NCBI GenBank assembly: GCA_902496345.1
Contig: CABVAP010000054.1
Coordinates: 1-14,554, forward strand
From: an uncultured Eubacteriales bacterium
GTDB taxonomy: Bacteria > Bacillota > Clostridia > Lachnospirales > CAG-274
Length of the DNA stretch: 14,554 nucleotides
Reading direction: 5' to 3'
Positions within the stretch are counted from its first letter, which is position 1. Each line of letters starts with the position of its first letter. Below are positions 8,199 to 13,925 of the stretch, in pieces. The translations under genes and the position numbers were made by a program. The notes beneath the pieces were generated by a model that saw only the letters and a program-made list of their open reading frames with translations, did no database searches and was not told the origin of the DNA.

Positions 8199-8221
8199 TC
8201 ATTTCCTATTAATTCGATATG
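8199..8221 (-). promoter_or_regulatory. 23-bp shared element, copy 2 (before cysT)
   Basis: Read on the minus strand it is CATAT-CGAA-TTAATAGGAA-A-TGA. The same layout, CATAT-N4-TTAATAGGAA-W-TGA, occurs at 9351-9373 in the sbp leader, in the opposite orientation relative to the operon: 18 of 23 positions agree, including a 10-bp identical core. Here it would lie about 8-30 nt past the start point of the candidate internal promoter, a common place for a repressor. The binding protein is unknown. Confidence 0.4.
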
Positions 8222-8223
8222 AT

Positions 8224-8260
8224 TAATATGTATACATATTACATCAATCAAAACGTTTTG
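8224..8260. promoter_or_regulatory. two perfect palindromes in the sbp-cysT gap
   Basis: TAATATGTA/TACATATTA is an 18-bp perfect palindrome at 8224-8241. CAAAACGTTTTG is a 12-bp perfect palindrome at 8249-8260. The first overlaps the -10 box and the second the spacer of the candidate cysT promoter. Dyads of this size suggest dimeric regulator sites; CG-centred dyads resemble LacI-family operators, but no regulator gene is adjacent. Confidence 0.45.
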
Positions 8261-8264
8261 TCAA
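8236..8264 (-). promoter_or_regulatory. candidate internal promoter for cysT onward
   Basis: On the minus strand a perfect TTGACA (8264-8259) is followed after 17 nt by TAATAT (8241-8236), four of six matches to the -10 consensus. It lies between the sbp stop and cysT and would give an mRNA for the transporter and enzyme genes without sbp. The start point would be near 8229. Confidence 0.5.
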
Positions 8265-8291
8265 TATGTTTTTTAAAATTTTTGTCATTTT

Positions 8292-9305
8292 TTATTTTTC
8301 GTATATTTCATCAAATATAGCACTGTCATCAAAATGTTTTTTCTGAACGTTGCTCCAACCACCAAACATATCATCATTTATAGATATAAGTTTAACGTTT
8401 AAGTCAAAAACGTCTTTAAATTCCTGTAAAACTTTAGGGTCTGTTGGTCTGTAGTAATTTTTACCGGCAATTCTCTGTGCCTCTTCAGAATAAAGGTAAT
8501 TAAGATATTCTGTAGAAATATCTCTTGTACCTCTTCTGTCAACGACTTCATCAACAAGAGCGACAGACGGCTGTGCAAGAATACTGATACTAGGTGTTAT
8601 AATTTCATATTGGTCAGGATAATCTTGTATAGAGAGATAAGCCTCATTTTCCCAAGTTATAAGAACATCACCTTGTTTATTTTCAACAAAAGATGTTGTA
8701 GCTCCCCTAGCACCGGAGTCGAGAACAAGGACATTGCTGTATAATTTTTGAACAAAATCTTTAACTTTATCTTCATCACCGTCAAATTTATCATAAGCGT
8801 ATGCCCAAGCAGCGAGATAGTTCCACCTAGCACCACCGGAAGTTTTAGGGTTAGGTGTTATAACTCCAATACCGTCTTTAACGATGTCGTCCCAGTCGTG
8901 TATATTTTTAGGATTTCCCTTTCTGACAAGTAAAACAATAGTTGATGTATAAGGCGAACTGTCTTTAGGGAAATTATTTATCCAACCGTTGTTTATAAGT
9001 CCTGCATTTTGGATAGCATTGATGTCATATTCAAGAGCAAGCGTAACAACATCAGCGTCAAGCCCGTTTACAACCTCAAGTGCCTGTTTGCCTGAACCAC
9101 CGTGAGATTGAGTTATCTCAACTTCTTGCCCTGTTGTTTCTTTTAAATGTTGTGCAAAAATTTCGTTGTATTCCTCATAAAATTCTCTTGTAGGGTCGTA
9201 TGATACATTTGTAAGAGTAACAACAGAGCTGTCACTAGAGCAACCCGTAAAAATCGAAAGCGAAAAAACAGCTAACACAAATAAATTTTTAAGTTTATTT
9301 TTCAA
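8292..9305 (-). CDS. sbp: sulfate-binding lipoprotein of the sulfate ABC importer
   Basis: This captures sulfate outside the membrane and hands it to CysTW. From the chosen start the protein has 337 residues, a basic N terminus, a hydrophobic stretch at 8-19 and the lipobox IFTGC with Cys22, so it should be membrane-anchored. Sbp/CysP motifs follow: SGGARWNYLAAWAYA in the middle, then LDSGARGATTSFVE and GDVLITWENEA, which form the sulfate site in the family. The start is inferred to be TTG 9305: the only ribosome site, AAGGAG (9319-9314), is 8 nt upstream, while an in-frame GTG at 9314 overlaps that site. Sulfate rather than thiosulfate or molybdate is supported by the sulfate-activation genes downstream. 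Confidence 0.93.
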   Translation of the reverse strand: MKNKLKNLFVLAVFSLSIFTGCSSDSSVVTLTNVSYDPTREFYEEYNEIFAQHLKETTGQEVEITQSHGGSGKQALEVVNGLDADVVTLALEYDINAIQNAGLINNGWINNFPKDSSPYTSTIVLLVRKGNPKNIHDWDDIVKDGIGVITPNPKTSGGARWNYLAAWAYAYDKFDGDEDKVKDFVQKLYSNVLVLDSGARGATTSFVENKQGDVLITWENEAYLSIQDYPDQYEIITPSISILAQPSVALVDEVVDRRGTRDISTEYLNYLYSEEAQRIAGKNYYRPTDPKVLQEFKDVFDLNVKLISINDDMFGGWSNVQKKHFDDSAIFDEIYEK

Positions 9306-9350
9306 AATAACCACTCCTTAAATTTAGATATAAATATTATTCTTATATTG

Positions 9351-9373
9351 CATATATGTTTAATAGGAATTGA
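9351..9373 (+). promoter_or_regulatory. 23-bp shared element, copy 1 (sbp leader)
   Basis: CATAT-ATGT-TTAATAGGAA-T-TGA on the plus strand. It matches the copy before cysT (8199-8221) at 18 of 23 positions, with the same internal spacing. It sits between the leader hairpin and the sbp ribosome site. It may be an operator for a sulfur-responsive regulator (Rrf2-type CymR is one candidate family), but this is inference. Confidence 0.4.
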
Positions 9374-9377
9374 GGAT

Positions 9378-9419
9378 AAAAAAATTTGCTTTATGCCATA
9401 CCAAAATAGAATAAAGCAA
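9378..9419 (-). terminator. terminator-like hairpin in sbp leader (possible attenuator)
   Basis: A perfect 9-bp stem, TTGCTTTAT/ATAAAGCAA (arms 9411-9419 and 9386-9394), has a 16-nt loop. On the minus strand it is followed by A and then seven T. It lies about 25-65 nt downstream of the expected start of the operon mRNA and upstream of sbp, so it could end the transcript early. It could also stop read-through from the upstream RCC1 gene. No competing antiterminator stem before it is obvious. Confidence 0.55.
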
Positions 9420-9448
9420 TAAGTCAAATCCACAATATAACAAAGTCC

Positions 9449-9477
9449 AGTATAAAACAAAGATTACATTTTGTCAA
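9449..9477 (-). promoter_or_regulatory. promoter of the sulfate operon
   Basis: Minus-strand TTGACA (9477-9472), a 17-nt spacer, then TATACT (9454-9449): full match at -35 and five of six at -10, with ideal spacing for the housekeeping sigma factor. Predicted start near 9442, giving a leader of about 137 nt before sbp. Confidence 0.75.
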
Positions 9478-9504
9478 TATAATTTGAAGAAAATATACAA
9501 GGTT

Positions 9505-9580
9505 TTTGTAGGTCTATGGTAGATGTGCTACATACACCAACACTTTGTTTAGTACCCCACACTACCAATAAACCTACAAA
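9505..9580. other. long imperfect inverted repeat between RCC1 gene and sulfate operon
   Basis: Three nested stems line up: TTTGTAGGT (9505-9513) with ACCTACAAA (9572-9580), TGGTAG (9517-9522) with CTACCA (9562-9567), and TGTG (9524-9527) with CACA (9558-9561). Small bulges separate them and a loop of about 30 nt remains. It starts 31 nt after the RCC1 gene. On the minus strand no long T-run follows, so it is not a standard terminator; it may be a structured 3' end, a small RNA or a short mobile repeat. Confidence 0.5.
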
Positions 9581-9611
9581 TTTGTTATTTCATTTTTCTT
9601 ATTTCAATAAA

Positions 9612-11405
9612 TTAATTTTTATCTACTTTTATATCTTTCCAACCTGATACATCACATTGGCCTTCTTCATTATCCCCTGTAGCTACCACTGCTCCATCTG
9701 CCTTTAATCCTACTGTATGAAAACCACCAGCTGATACTGCTACTATATCTTTCCAATTTGATACATCGCATTGTCCATCAGAATTATCCCCTGTAGCTAC
9801 TACTGTTCCATCTGCCTTTAATCCCACCGTATGAGAATTTCCAACTGATATTGCTATTATATCTTTCCAATTTGATACATCACATTGACCATAGTAATTA
9901 TCCCCTGTAGCTACTACTGTTCCGTCTGCCTTTAATCCCACTGTATGAGAATTTCCAGCTGATACTGCAATTATATCCCTCCAACTTGATACATCGCACT
10001 TACCGGAATTATTGGAACCTCTGGTTACCACTGTTCCATCTTTCTTTAATCCCACTGTATAAGAACATCCAGCCGATACTGAAATTATGTCTTTCCAACC
10101 TGATACATTACATTCTCTATCAGAATTACTTCCTGTAGCTACCACTGTTCCATCTTCTTTCAATCCTACCGTATGAGAATGTCCAGCCGATACAGAAATT
10201 ATGTCTTTCCAACCTGATATATCACATTCTTTATCAGAATTACTTCCTGTAGCTACCACTGTTCCGTCTGCCTTTAATCCCACTGTATGAAAATATCCAG
10301 CCGATACTGCAATTATATCTTTCCAACCTGACACATCAAAATTTTCAAAAATATAGGAACCTGCAGCCACCATCGTTCCATCATTAACCAATGCTACCGT
10401 AGAACTATAACCAGCTGAAATTACATATTGTTCCGGATTAGAAATTTTTTTATATACCTCTTTTATCCTATCTTTAGAATCACTAAAGTTTTCTAACTCC
10501 TCAAATATTTTTATAGCACCATAACAATCTTTATTTGCAAGTAGTTCTTCTGCCTCATTATACTTAGACATAGGGATAACAAAATTTGTAACTACAGCAT
10601 AACCTATAATAGCCACAACAACAATACCAGCTAAAGACCAACTTAATATTTTTAACTTCTTTTCTCTCTTAGCTTGTATCTTCTCCTCTTCTATCCTTCT
10701 TGCCTCAGCTTGCTTCTCTTCCTCTATTCTCCTTGTTTCAGCCTTTTCAGCCTCAATTCGTTCTCTTTCTTCTCTTTGTGCCTTAAACTCTTTAAGTTTT
10801 TCAACAGATGTATTTTCTTGCCACCATTCCTCTGTTTTTCCACATTTAGGACAAACTTTATTTTCAGTAAGAGTATATTCCCCACAATAACAAAGCCTTA
10901 CTGTATCGTTATTGTCTGGAATAAACATTCCATCATACAGTTTTAATTTTTCTCTATATAGTTTAGAAAATTCAACTAACAAAGTACCATCAACTTTATT
11001 AATCAAACTTTTTCTATCTGGAAGTTTTTCAAAAAATGTATCTTCTTCAAAATTTTCTGATGTTCCGTCAAAAAATATTATCTTGCTACAATGTATCTTT
11101 ATTGAACGAATATTTACATTTTCAAGTTCAACACCAACATCGCCCCCAAAGTAAGCACTTTTACCTACTGAAAGGTCGTTGTATGTATATTCTATGTAGT
11201 TTCCGGCTTTTTCACCACTTACATCAAAACCAAAAATCTTAACAAAAACAGCTTTTATATTTTTGTCACCAAGATTTTTAAATTTAATTTGACAAAGCAC
11301 AGAATTGCTCTTGTTATCCATAGTAAGAGCGTATTTTTCAATAAGCAATGGGCATTTAGCTAAATATAAATATTCATTAACACTAAGTCTTTTATATCTT
11401 TCCAA
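9612..11405 (-). CDS. membrane protein with zinc ribbon and RCC1-like repeats
   Basis: Function unknown. The 597-residue product has several parts: a beta-rich region (about 10-165); a zinc ribbon with C172-x-C174 and C185-x2-C188; a charged Glu/Arg/Lys coiled coil (about 196-250); one membrane helix (about 252-278) preceded by a KREKKLK cluster; a short TPR-like helical piece (280-320); and seven RCC1-like repeats (about 328-597) with a 38-residue period. Each repeat reads roughly SAGxxHTVGLKADGTVVATG...GWKDI. The positive-inside rule puts the zinc ribbon and coiled coil in the cytoplasm and the propeller-like repeats outside. The repeats probably form a beta-propeller for binding. The start is TTG 11405, with a strong GGGAGGGG site 5 nt before it. 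It is second in a unit after the small membrane protein. Confidence 0.85.
   Translation of the reverse strand: MERYKRLSVNEYLYLAKCPLLIEKYALTMDNKSNSVLCQIKFKNLGDKNIKAVFVKIFGFDVSGEKAGNYIEYTYNDLSVGKSAYFGGDVGVELENVNIRSIKIHCSKIIFFDGTSENFEEDTFFEKLPDRKSLINKVDGTLLVEFSKLYREKLKLYDGMFIPDNNDTVRLCYCGEYTLTENKVCPKCGKTEEWWQENTSVEKLKEFKAQREERERIEAEKAETRRIEEEKQAEARRIEEEKIQAKREKKLKILSWSLAGIVVVAIIGYAVVTNFVIPMSKYNEAEELLANKDCYGAIKIFEELENFSDSKDRIKEVYKKISNPEQYVISAGYSSTVALVNDGTMVAAGSYIFENFDVSGWKDIIAVSAGYFHTVGLKADGTVVATGSNSDKECDISGWKDIISVSAGHSHTVGLKEDGTVVATGSNSDRECNVSGWKDIISVSAGCSYTVGLKKDGTVVTRGSNNSGKCDVSSWRDIIAVSAGNSHTVGLKADGTVVATGDNYYGQCDVSNWKDIIAISVGNSHTVGLKADGTVVATGDNSDGQCDVSNWKDIVAVSAGGFHTVGLKADGAVVATGDNEEGQCDVSGWKDIKVDKN
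9633..10424 (-). repeat. 114-bp tandem repeats encoding RCC1-like units
   Basis: Seven coding units follow each other with an exact 114-bp (38-codon) period; the conserved Trp codons run from 10325 to 9639, which is six full periods. Neighbouring units are close to identical over long stretches at DNA level, suggesting recent duplication or gene conversion. The first unit (10424 side) and the third from the N terminus are the most diverged. Confidence 0.85.
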
Positions 11406-11437
11406 AATATCCCCTCCCCCTGTATTTTATATATTTT

Positions 11438-11746
11438 TTAAAGTGTTGGAAGTTTTTCTTCTTTTTCTTGTTTGTTAGGAGTAGTCACAACCTGATTTCC
11501 CCTAGACATATTGTCAATACTGTCCTTCATATCTCCAATACCCTCTAAAATTTTTCCAACAGCATAGAGCAAAGTACAAGATATAAAGTGATACACAGCC
11601 ATAATAGTAGCAGTTGTCCATATATATGAACTTAAATACCTTGAACCTGAACCAGGGATTGAACCTGCCATAATCAATATTCCAAGTATCCCTATAATCC
11701 CCACTAATATTGCAATTCCTTGAATTATTCCTCCCGTTTTTTGCAT
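11438..11746 (-). CDS. small two-helix membrane protein, unknown function
   Basis: I do not recognise this 102-residue protein. It has two hydrophobic segments, about 8-27 and 40-64, joined by a short Gly/Ser-rich loop (GSIPGSGSRYLSS). The C-terminal tail (about 70-102) is hydrophilic and charged and ends NKQEKEEKLPTL. The first helix is rich in Ile and Gly. ATG 11746 has an AAAAGGAG site 8-9 nt upstream. It lies 32 nt before the RCC1 membrane protein and behind the same promoter, so the two are probably made together and may interact in the membrane. Confidence 0.75.
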   Translation of the reverse strand: MQKTGGIIQGIAILVGIIGILGILIMAGSIPGSGSRYLSSYIWTTATIMAVYHFISCTLLYAVGKILEGIGDMKDSIDNMSRGNQVVTTPNKQEKEEKLPTL

Positions 11747-11788
11747 AAATTATACACTCCTTTTTAATTTATTTTTATATCTGATTGT

Positions 11789-11817
11789 ATTATAGCAAAT
11801 TTTGACAATGTTTTCAA
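11789..11817 (-). promoter_or_regulatory. promoter of the two-gene membrane protein unit
   Basis: Minus-strand TTGAAA (11817-11812), a 17-nt spacer and perfect TATAAT (11794-11789), with the extended -10 element TGC directly before it. Predicted start is near 11782, about 36 nt before the small membrane protein gene. Confidence 0.75.
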
Positions 11818-11856
11818 CTATAAAATTCCTTTTATAACAAAACCCCCCACACACAA

Positions 11857-11896
11857 ACAAAAAAAGCTTTAAAATCCCCTAATCAGGCATTTTAAA
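11857..11896 (-). terminator. rho-independent terminator after the GGDEF gene
   Basis: Arms TTTAAAAT (11868-11875) and ATTTTAAA (11889-11896) with an inner CCT/AGG pair form a hairpin. On the minus strand it is followed by GC and seven T. It begins about 25 nt past the diguanylate cyclase stop. Confidence 0.8.
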
Positions 11897-11920
11897 ACCT
11901 TTAAATTTCCAAACAAATTC

Positions 11921-12988
11921 CTATTTATTATTTTCTATTTGTTTCTTTTTGTTTTTCTTATCTTCATACATAAAGCTATCAGCCTTATCCAGAAGTGTCC
12001 TAATTGTACAGGCCCTGTAATCCGTTGAAATAGCGTAGCCACAAGAATAACTCAACGTTATATTTTTGCTGTGTTCGTTAAATAGACCAATTTCATCATT
12101 TAAGTTTGATAATATTTGGTTTACGCTTTCATCTGTTGTAGCACGCAAAATGACAATAAACTCATCGCCACCAAATCTACCGACAAAATCTTTAGAGGGA
12201 ACAACCTTGCGTAAAACCCTAGAGAAGTTAAAAATCAACAAGTCACCGGCAGCGTGACCCAAATTGTCATTTACTTGTTTTAGGTTGTTTAGGTCAAACA
12301 TTATACAAGCCGTCGGCTCGCTAACAAATTTTGTATCTTGTAAAATTTCTTCACAAGCACTTTTGTTAGGCAAACCGGTATGAACATCTATGTAAGCTTT
12401 TGACTGCAATATTTTGTTGCTCTTTTCTATTTTGATTGCATAGAAATATTGCTTAGCAATCAAGATTATAAGAAGTATAATATCAGCAATAGACATATAT
12501 TCTATAATTTTGATATTGTCAGCAATTTGTTGAGAATACTCCTCAGCAGCAGACACCGTCAAATCAGCAAGCCCAAAATATTTTTCACTCATTTTTATAA
12601 TATCGGTATTTTTATAGCCAAGTGAACGAACTTTTATAATTTCACTTTTCAATTCTTCCCAATATTCCATTTGGATAGTTAAATTTTCTTGATATTTCTT
12701 GTCATTCAAAACAACAAGGTCGTAATTACTATTATCATTTTTCAAACCATCTAAAATATAATCTAGCTTTTTTATAATCTCATCGTCTTTGTTTCCCGTA
12801 ATTTCTAGTTTTATTAGACGTTGCGTTCCGCCCCTTACAAGTCCGGCATAATTAACAACCCTAGCCGTTCCCTGTAAATTTTTAATTTGAAGCATCATAA
12901 ATATAACGCAAATAATAAGGGCAACAACCAAAATACTTTCGATAATATGGTCTTTTGTTCTAAAAAGCTCTTTTTTATCTTTCATCAT
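11921..12988 (-). CDS. membrane diguanylate cyclase with PilJ/NarX-like sensor region
   Basis: The 355-residue protein likely makes cyclic di-GMP from two GTP. Helix 1 (about 18-34) and helix 2 (about 163-184) enclose a predicted extracytoplasmic region of about 125 residues. That region begins VVNYAGLVRGGTQRLIKLEI (44-63), resembling the NarX/PilJ-type N-terminal sensor segment. The GGDEF domain spans about 195-345: DLNNLKQVND (232-241), NLGHAAGD (242-249) and intact GGDEF at 273-277, so catalysis is expected. The inhibitory I-site RxxD is replaced by PSKD (264-267), so product inhibition at that site is unlikely. I chose ATG 12988, with GGGGTGA upstream; a longer reading to 13042 lacks a site and overlaps the promoter. 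Signal sensed is unknown. Confidence 0.9.
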   Translation of the reverse strand: MMKDKKELFRTKDHIIESILVVALIICVIFMMLQIKNLQGTARVVNYAGLVRGGTQRLIKLEITGNKDDEIIKKLDYILDGLKNDNSNYDLVVLNDKKYQENLTIQMEYWEELKSEIIKVRSLGYKNTDIIKMSEKYFGLADLTVSAAEEYSQQIADNIKIIEYMSIADIILLIILIAKQYFYAIKIEKSNKILQSKAYIDVHTGLPNKSACEEILQDTKFVSEPTACIMFDLNNLKQVNDNLGHAAGDLLIFNFSRVLRKVVPSKDFVGRFGGDEFIVILRATTDESVNQILSNLNDEIGLFNEHSKNITLSYSCGYAISTDYRACTIRTLLDKADSFMYEDKKNKKKQIENNK

Positions 12989-13021
12989 AAAATTCACCCC
13001 AATCAAACCTTTCCATTTATC

Positions 13022-13049
13022 ATTATAACACCATAAAACCAAAACACAA
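13022..13049 (-). promoter_or_regulatory. extended -10 promoter of the GGDEF gene
   Basis: Minus-strand TGTTATAAT: perfect -10 (13027-13022) with the extended TGn element. A weak -35, TTGTGT, lies 16 nt upstream (13049-13044). The start point would be near 13015, with the ATG about 27 nt later. Confidence 0.65.
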
Positions 13050-13072
13050 GCCTTTTTTTAATTTAAACACTT

Positions 13073-13117
13073 AAAGCCCCAAATTTAAAATTTCAATACT
13101 TTAAATTTAGGGCTTTT
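13073..13117. terminator. hairpin terminator after the XRE regulator
   Basis: AAAGCCC (13073-13079) pairs with GGGCTTT (13110-13116), and inner ATTTAAA/TTTAAAT arms lengthen the stem. It begins immediately after the regulator stop. Short T-rich tails occur on both strands, so it is probably a weak or bidirectional terminator separating the regulator from the GGDEF gene. Confidence 0.65.
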
Positions 13118-13119
13118 GA

Positions 13120-13425
13120 TTAAGCATTAAAACGATTCAAAATTTTCAAAATAAGTTGCATATCATTGTTATCTAATTTTGCAAGCTCATTTTTAACTTC
13201 GTCGTTTAATATAGGATTTTCTTGACCATCATCAAAAAATTGAATTGGTGTAATTTTAAAATAATCACAAATAGCAAAAAATTCTGTCATAGAGGGCATA
13301 GCTTTTTTAGAAGTTATGTTATTTATATAGCTTTTGCTGTGACCAAGGTCATAGCTCATTTGATATTCAGAAACCCCCTTTTGCAATCGTAATTGGGTTA
13401 TTCTATGGCGTACATAATTTTCCAT
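13120..13425 (-). CDS. XRE-family helix-turn-helix regulator
   Basis: A 101-residue DNA-binding protein of the Cro/C1 (XRE) type. The five-helix HTH domain covers about residues 5-65; helix 2 is near SEYQMSYDLG (19-28) and the recognition helix near SKSYINNITSKK (30-41). The C-terminal tail (66-101) is acidic then helical, possibly for dimerisation. ATG 13425 has a near-perfect GGAGGTGATT ribosome site. Upstream DNA has three TAGTCA half-sites that overlap both its own promoter and the plus-strand promoter. Autorepression and control of the divergent small ORFs are therefore likely but unproven. No phage or mobile-element gene is next to it. Confidence 0.88.
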   Translation of the reverse strand: MENYVRHRITQLRLQKGVSEYQMSYDLGHSKSYINNITSKKAMPSMTEFFAICDYFKITPIQFFDDGQENPILNDEVKNELAKLDNNDMQLILKILNRFNA

Positions 13426-13440
13426 AAATTAATCACCTCC

Positions 13441-13507
13441 ATAGTCAATTATAAAACGACACTTTACTGAACTAGTCATATTTAAATAGTAATTAATTGT
13501 TGACTAT
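13441..13507. promoter_or_regulatory. candidate operator triplet of the XRE regulator
   Basis: ATAGTCAA (13441-13448) and TTGACTAT (13500-13507) form an exact inverted pair; a third core, TAGTCA, lies at 13473-13478. The first overlaps the -10 (TATAAT, minus strand, 13453-13448) and start region of the regulator, the second its -35 region, and the third the -35 of the plus-strand promoter. The layout suits a repressor acting on both promoters. Confidence 0.5.
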
Positions 13508-13528
13508 ACTTCTTAAATATATTATATT
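13500..13528 (+). promoter_or_regulatory. plus-strand promoter divergent from XRE gene
   Basis: TTGACT (13500-13505), 17-nt spacer, TATATT (13523-13528): five of six matches in each box with ideal spacing. Predicted start near 13535, about 75 nt upstream of the 33-residue ORF. Confidence 0.65.
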
Positions 13529-13609
13529 TTATAAAACAACTATTTTAAAACTATTTTTTCAAAAAATGACAATTTTAAAACGTTGTGAATTAAAAAAAGG
13601 GGGTTTTTT

Positions 13610-13711
13610 ATGAAAATTGTTTTAGTAAAAGACAAATTTATCATCAGAGAGGAACGTGAAAACTATTTCAACGACCTTATACATCAAGTATTGATGTTAG
13701 TAAGTATTTAA
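13610..13711 (+). CDS. small ORF, 33 residues, unknown
   Basis: ATG preceded by AGGGGG at about 6 nt encodes MKIVLVKDKFIIREERE (1-17) and continues to residue 33 before TAA. The product is charged in its middle, with no signal peptide or clear membrane helix. It is behind a good plus-strand promoter and opposite the XRE regulator. It is not recognised; a regulated micropeptide or leader ORF is possible. Confidence 0.4.
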   Translation: MKIVLVKDKFIIREERENYFNDLIHQVLMLVSI

Positions 13712-13784
13712 AATTTTATGTAAATAAAAATTACTTAGATATGACAATATAACCGTTTATAATCTAGTGTTTGGAGGGGTTTTT

Positions 13785-13850
13785 ATGTTTTCTGGATTAG
13801 ACAAAGATTATATTCGTACAAATTTTGCAGGCAATAAAATTAGGTATTAA
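13785..13850 (+). CDS. small ORF, 21 residues, unknown
   Basis: ATG with a strong GGAGGGG site about 5 nt upstream encodes a 21-residue peptide, MFSGLDKDYIRTNFAGNKIR then Tyr, ending at TAA. It lies 73 nt after the 33-residue ORF and before the shared terminator. A TATAAT at 13758-13763 is also present, without a good -35. The ribosome site is better than chance would suggest, but the length makes coding status uncertain. Confidence 0.35.
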   Translation: MFSGLDKDYIRTNFAGNKIRY

Positions 13851-13871
13851 GAAATAAACTCAATCGATTAC

Positions 13872-13905
13872 AAAAAATAGCTGTCGTAAATCGACAGCTA
13901 TTTTT
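13872..13905. terminator. bidirectional terminator between small ORFs and ssrA
   Basis: AAAAATAGCTGTCG (13873-13886) pairs perfectly with CGACAGCTATTTTT (13892-13905) around a 5-nt loop. Five to six T follow on either strand. It can end the plus-strand small-ORF transcript and, on the minus strand, lies 20 nt past the tmRNA 3' end. Confidence 0.88.
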
Positions 13906-13925
13906 CAATTTCATTAAATAATAAA

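Noticed and set aside
9305..9448. S-box or T-box riboswitch in the sbp leader
   Set aside because: The leader lacks the S-box conserved core and the T-box consensus sequence. Only a single simple stem with a T-tract is evident.
9633..10424. Regular 114-bp repeats considered as a CRISPR or satellite array
   Set aside because: The period is an exact number of codons, the frame is open throughout and the units translate to RCC1-like repeats. There are no repeat-spacer units.
13120..13425. XRE regulator as a phage repressor or antitoxin
   Set aside because: No phage gene or toxin-like partner lies next to it. The adjacent gene is a diguanylate cyclase behind a terminator.
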